64,000 nucleotides of DNA from CAVZCK01 sp963798805. Its GTDB lineage: Bacteria; Pseudomonadota; Alphaproteobacteria; Rhizobiales; Rhodomicrobiaceae. Under the pieces are notes generated by a model. It was not told the origin of the DNA. It searched no databases and was given only the letters and a program-made list of their open reading frames with translations. The stretch spans positions 248,001 through 312,000 of the forward strand of contig CAWCVC010000011.1 of NCBI GenBank assembly GCA_963798805.1, in the 5' to 3' direction. Position 1 is the first letter of the stretch; every line of letters begins with the position of its first letter. Positions 60,787 to 64,000 of this stretch are shown here, piece after piece. A program made the position numbers and the translations under genes.

Positions 60787-62130
60787 TTAGAGTCCCTTGA
60801 GATATTCCACCAGGTCTTTCTTGTTCTCCTCCGTGAGACCGAGATTGAGATGCGCATCATAGTGATTCACCACATCGAGCAGCGTGGCGAAACGGCCGTC
60901 ATGGTAGAAACCGCCTTTCTGATGCGACCACAGTCCCGCTAAGGGCGCGGTGCGATACATGCGCGTCGGCGAGCGGTCGGCCTGGAAGGAGTCGATGCCG
61001 ATCTCGCTGGGGGTATGCAAATTCTCGCCAGGCTCCGTGTAGAGAGGCGGAACGTGACATGTCGCGCATTTGGCCGCGCCGTTGAAGAGCGCATTGCCCC
61101 GCTTGAAGCGGGCCTGGCTGTATGACCCGGCTGGGGCCTTCGGCGCCGGGATCGAGAGCTGATAGATGTGCAGCGCGGCGAGCTTGCCCGTCAGCCGGTC
61201 CGGCTTGCCCCTGGTGTTTCCGGCCTCGGTCTTGGCGGCGACCGGGAATTGATCCTTGCCCCTGAGCCGACCGTCGTAGAACGTTCCCTTGCCGTGCATC
61301 TCCGTGGCGCCGACATAGGCGTTCCAATACGGCACCGATCCCCAGCCCGTCCAGGTGTGCAGGTTGACGCCGGCCAAGCCGAAAGCGGGCGGAATGAGCG
61401 TCCCGGCCTGCTTCCCGTCGGGGCGAAGAGCTTTACCGTCCTTGTCCAATATGGCGTCGAAGCGGCCCGGGCCCCAACTCGCCAGAACCTTTTTCACCGT
61501 GTCGATGTCCACGCCGAGCAGATCGGAGAACGGCCTGAGGTTCGGCGCCAGCGATATGATCGCGCCGACATTAAGATCGCGGTTCGCCCAGCCGTCGAGC
61601 CGCCGGCCGATGCCGGGAGCGAACGAGTCATCCACCGTGGAATGGCAGAATGCGCACTGGATGCCCATCGATTTGATGCCGCCGTCCGGATTGGCGAAAG
61701 CGGTGACGCCGACCACCGCGTTCAGCTTGAGCAGGGCGATCGTCGTCGCCGGATCGTCGAGATTCACCTTGCCGGCCGCGAGCCGCTTCTTCAAAGCGGC
61801 CGGCAGCGCGTCCGCATCGACTTTGAGGCCGACGGCGAGAGCCGTCTTGGGAGAGACGCCGGGACCGACGCCGCCATGCTTGGCGCCGGCGATGGCCTTG
61901 TGGAGCTGCAGCTGGTCTCCCCAAAAAGCCTCGCTTCCAAAGGTGTCGTAACGGAAGATCTTGCGGCCCTTCTCGAGCATGGTTTGCGCATAGCGCGTGA
62001 TCTCGGCGTCGAAATCTTTTCCGGCGCCGGTGCCTTTCTTGGCTGGAGGCGCGGCGAAGGCCACGACCGCCGCCAAAATACCAGTTGCACCGGCAATGCC
62101 CAAGCCTATGCCTAGCTTGCGTACCTTCAT
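60787..62130 (-). CDS. Di-heme cytochrome c
   Basis: 447 residues from ATG 62130, which has GGAGG 8 bases upstream. The N-terminus is a signal peptide (LGIGLGIAGATGILAAVVAFA), so the protein is exported. Two heme sites are CAFCH (about residues 159-163) and CATCH (about 355-359). The second lies in the kind of domain found in cytochrome c peroxidase/MauG-like proteins (RTAPLAGLWSHQKGGFYHDGRFATLLDVVNHYD). Function as a peroxidase or electron carrier is unknown. An ECF sigma factor gene ends 63 bp upstream on the same strand. Confidence 0.9.
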   Translation of the reverse strand: MKVRKLGIGLGIAGATGILAAVVAFAAPPAKKGTGAGKDFDAEITRYAQTMLEKGRKIFRYDTFGSEAFWGDQLQLHKAIAGAKHGGVGPGVSPKTALAVGLKVDADALPAALKKRLAAGKVNLDDPATTIALLKLNAVVGVTAFANPDGGIKSMGIQCAFCHSTVDDSFAPGIGRRLDGWANRDLNVGAIISLAPNLRPFSDLLGVDIDTVKKVLASWGPGRFDAILDKDGKALRPDGKQAGTLIPPAFGLAGVNLHTWTGWGSVPYWNAYVGATEMHGKGTFYDGRLRGKDQFPVAAKTEAGNTRGKPDRLTGKLAALHIYQLSIPAPKAPAGSYSQARFKRGNALFNGAAKCATCHVPPLYTEPGENLHTPSEIGIDSFQADRSPTRMYRTAPLAGLWSHQKGGFYHDGRFATLLDVVNHYDAHLNLGLTEENKKDLVEYLKGL

Positions 62131-62193
62131 TGAAGCGTCCTCCATAAGGCTGCCGTTATCCGGTCTCAGCCGGTGACGCTTGGCACCGCCGCG

Positions 62194-62904
62194 TCAGCCG
62201 GAACATGATCGAAATGGAGCGAACCACCGCATGACCTCATCCGTCACACGGGCGCAGCGTATGCCCGCGAACGGGAATACGCCGGTGAGGCTGGAGGCGA
62301 GTTGATCCGCAAGAGCCCGCCGCAGCAGTCGGCGAGCCCGGTGTAATCGTGTCTTGACCGTCTCAGGAGGCACGCCTAGCAGGCCCGCGGTGTCGGCGAT
62401 GCTCATCTCCTCGACGTCGCGCATGACGAACACGACGCGGAACGGTTCCGGCAAATCGTCGATCGCCCGCTCGAGCAGACGGCGGATCTCTTGCTGGGCG
62501 GCAGCGCGCTCGGGGTCATCGGGCGCCGCTGACGACGAAAGCGGCATCGGCCGGGTGCTCGCACCCTCCGGCGAATCGAGGATCATCAGATCCACGGCGG
62601 GCCGGCGGCGCCGAAGTCGTCCCCTCGCTTCGTTGAGGGCGATGCGCATGAGCCAAGTTGCAAGACTGGCTTCGCCGCGGAACTTGCCCAGGTTGGTGAA
62701 GGCGAGGACGTAGGTCTCCTGCACGATGTCTTCGGCCTCGCTGTCGTCATGCACGACCGCGCGTGCAAGCCGGTATAGGCGGCGATTGTGCCGCTTCATG
62801 ATGATGCGGAAGGCGTCGGCATCTTTCTCCAGAGCCAAACGCACGAGCTCTATGTCGCTGGCCGAAGCCAGTTCCATGAGACGATTGGCATCTCGCGCCC
62901 GCAT
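62194..62904 (-). CDS. ECF-type RNA polymerase sigma factor
   Basis: 236 residues. The sigma-2 region is AFRIIMKRHNRRLYRLARAVVHDDSEAEDIVQE and LATWLMRIALNEARGRLRRR; sigma-4 is DLPEPFRVVFVMRDVEEMSIADTAGLLGVPPETVKTRLHRARRLLR. No sigma-3 domain. The start at 62904 has AAGGGA upstream; an internal ATG ten codons on is possible. A C-terminal tail (FAGIRCARVTDEVMRWF) carries a Cys. No anti-sigma gene is adjacent; the downstream cytochrome c gene is a likely target. Confidence 0.93.
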   Translation of the reverse strand: MRARDANRLMELASASDIELVRLALEKDADAFRIIMKRHNRRLYRLARAVVHDDSEAEDIVQETYVLAFTNLGKFRGEASLATWLMRIALNEARGRLRRRRPAVDLMILDSPEGASTRPMPLSSSAAPDDPERAAAQQEIRRLLERAIDDLPEPFRVVFVMRDVEEMSIADTAGLLGVPPETVKTRLHRARRLLRRALADQLASSLTGVFPFAGIRCARVTDEVMRWFAPFRSCSG

Positions 62905-63018
62905 GGGCAGCTTCCCTTGATGACCCGCTCCATTGGATGTGTCTTGGAAGAAAAGGTTCCCGAAATTTCACGGAAAGCCGATCGCCGAGGAAATTTTAAG
63001 CGCGATCCCGTCGCAAGG

Positions 63019-63122
63019 TGCGGATTCCGATTTATCCGGCCACCTATTCCGATTCGAATCCGGCCAGCGTTCCGACTTGAAGCCGGCCAGCGTTCTGACT
63101 TGATGTCGGCCACCTCATACGG
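63019..63122. repeat. Tandem end repeats of an IS21-family element
   Basis: Four imperfect ~23-bp units of the form TTCCGACTTGAAG-CCGGCCAGC lie in a row, beginning TGCGGATTCCG at 63019. Multiple transposase-binding repeats inside a TG-ended terminus are characteristic of IS21 ends. Confidence 0.75.
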
Positions 63123-63168
63123 TGGCTCCGTGGGTCGTGATGGATGATGTTTTCGTTTTCCTTCAGCG

Positions 63169-63768
63169 TCAATCGCCGGCCTTCGGCGCTCGGTCTTTGC
63201 GTTTGGTTTCACCCGTCAGATTGATGCGGTAAGCGTTGTGGACGAGGCGATCGAGGATGGCGTCGGCGAGTGTGGGATTGCCGATCATTTCATGCCAGCA
63301 ATCGACCGGTGCCTGACTGGTCACGATGGTGGAATTGGCATCGAGGCGATCCTCCGCGAGCTCAAGCAGATCGCGCGCCTGTTGTGGCGTTAGCGGTTCG
63401 GGTCCCCAATCGTCCAAAATAAGAAGCCGGACCCGGCTGAGCGATTGCAGCAATTTGGCGTAGCGCCCATTGCCGCGCGCGAGGGCAAGAGCGGCGAAGA
63501 GCCTGGGCATCCTGTAATAGAGGACGGAGACATCGTCCCTGCAGGCCTTCTGGCCGAGGGCGCATGCGAGCCAACTCTTGCCGGTGCCCCACGAAACAGC
63601 GTCACACTGCCGGGTGTCCGGCGTTCGAGGTATGGATCCACAATCCGTTCCATCCTCGATGCGGCCAGCTGTCGGTGCTGCGCCAGCGCTCGCTCGAGGC
63701 GTTGAAGCTGTCGCCATCGGGTACGTGCGGATCTGCACCGCACGGCGTAGGGGTTGGGCGAAGCCCAA
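63169..63768 (-). pseudogene. Truncated IstB-like ATPase (IS21 helper)
   Basis: From about residue 60 the frame reads a good IstB: GTGKSWLACALGQKACRDD, VLYYRMPRLFAALALARG, RLLILDDWGPEPLTPQQARD, TIVTSQAPVDCWHEMIGNPT and DAILDRLVHNAYRINLTG. The part before the P-loop is unrelated sequence, and the first half of Walker A is missing. No istA is visible to the right. An IS21 remnant with one end preserved (63019). Confidence 0.85.
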
Positions 63769-64000
63769 ACCGAAATCAGCTGATGGTCAGCCAAAGCTTT
63801 CTCTCGAAGAGACGCGGTGGGTGATTTTCTTCAAGAGAAATCACGCTGCTCCCCAGCCATTTCCTGTTGTCCGCCGGAATTCAATTCCTTCAAAAAAATA
63901 GCGACATAAACGCCGGGGATTTTCCACCTGCGTGTCATTTGTTAGGTTCCTCGAGCTGCTGCTACAGAATCGTCAATTTGAAATTTCAAAGATGCGTTGG
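63769..64000. other. Right edge of the window
   Basis: About 230 bp without a recognisable gene. No second IS21 end is evident. Confidence 0.4.

Noticed and set aside
1..64000. CRISPR arrays
   Set aside because: No regularly spaced direct repeats with unique spacers, and no cas genes; the tandem units at 63019 have no spacers and fit an IS21 end.
47013..64000. Duplicated tRNA-Thr 3' end as an attR site
   Set aside because: Scanned for the terminal GGTTCGAATCCC-type sequence after 47088 and saw none in the window.

Overview
The window is chromosomal DNA from a GC-rich alphaproteobacterium, almost certainly of the order Hyphomicrobiales (Rhizobiales). The evidence is the gene content and order: tig-clpP-clpX-lon-hupB, hemC-hemD-Mic60-like-HemY, DUF465-purE-purK, DUF2794, DUF2007, Omp25-like porins, a growth-pole-ring-like coiled-coil protein beside purA, and RIME-like intergenic palindromes. 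I cannot place it more finely; the repeats look Beijerinckiaceae-like, but that is only an impression.

Bases 1-47,100 are mostly core genome. In order: an EamA transporter; purA; a two-gene coiled-coil membrane locus; an Hpt-like protein without its histidine; a [2Fe-2S] ferredoxin and a ferredoxin-NADP reductase; ispE with a secreted TPR protein; glyQ; an S49 peptidase; a tRNA methyltransferase; a polyprenyl diphosphate synthase; two outer-membrane barrels; the proteostasis cluster hupB-lon-clpX-clpP-tig with tRNA-Leu(UAG); cysteine synthase and a mercaptopyruvate sulfurtransferase; two acyl-CoA synthetases (one PrpE-like); purE-purK; a probable sRNA with an anti-Shine-Dalgarno loop; DUF2794; an IS1380 transposase; a probable methanethiol S-methyltransferase; gpsA; tsaD; and a heme/membrane-architecture operon.

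From tRNA-Thr(CGU) at 47,013 onward the window looks accessory. An IS630 element (transposase broken by a small palindromic insertion) abuts a decayed stretch. Next comes a giant locus (48,608-59,128, minus strand), now split into three frames by two one-base homopolymer indels. Rejoined it would encode about 3,500 residues, with an N-terminal helical/coiled-coil region, a membrane-like segment, an HExxH metallopeptidase-like domain and an amidohydrolase-like barrel. Further decay (59.4-60.8 kb), a di-heme cytochrome c, an ECF sigma factor and an IS21 remnant follow to the right edge.

The least expected signal is in the intergenic repeats. Three ~167-bp elements share one design: two ~77-bp hairpins with CTAG-like ends, joined by a conserved 13-14-nt linker. 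Their stem sequences differ between copies. A second family of ~105-bp palindromes is also present. At four places a repeat end (CTAG or CTAA) supplies the stop codon of the neighbouring gene. The IS630 element here has the same C-TA-GTG...CAC-TA-G type of ends, so these may be TA-targeting MITE-like units.
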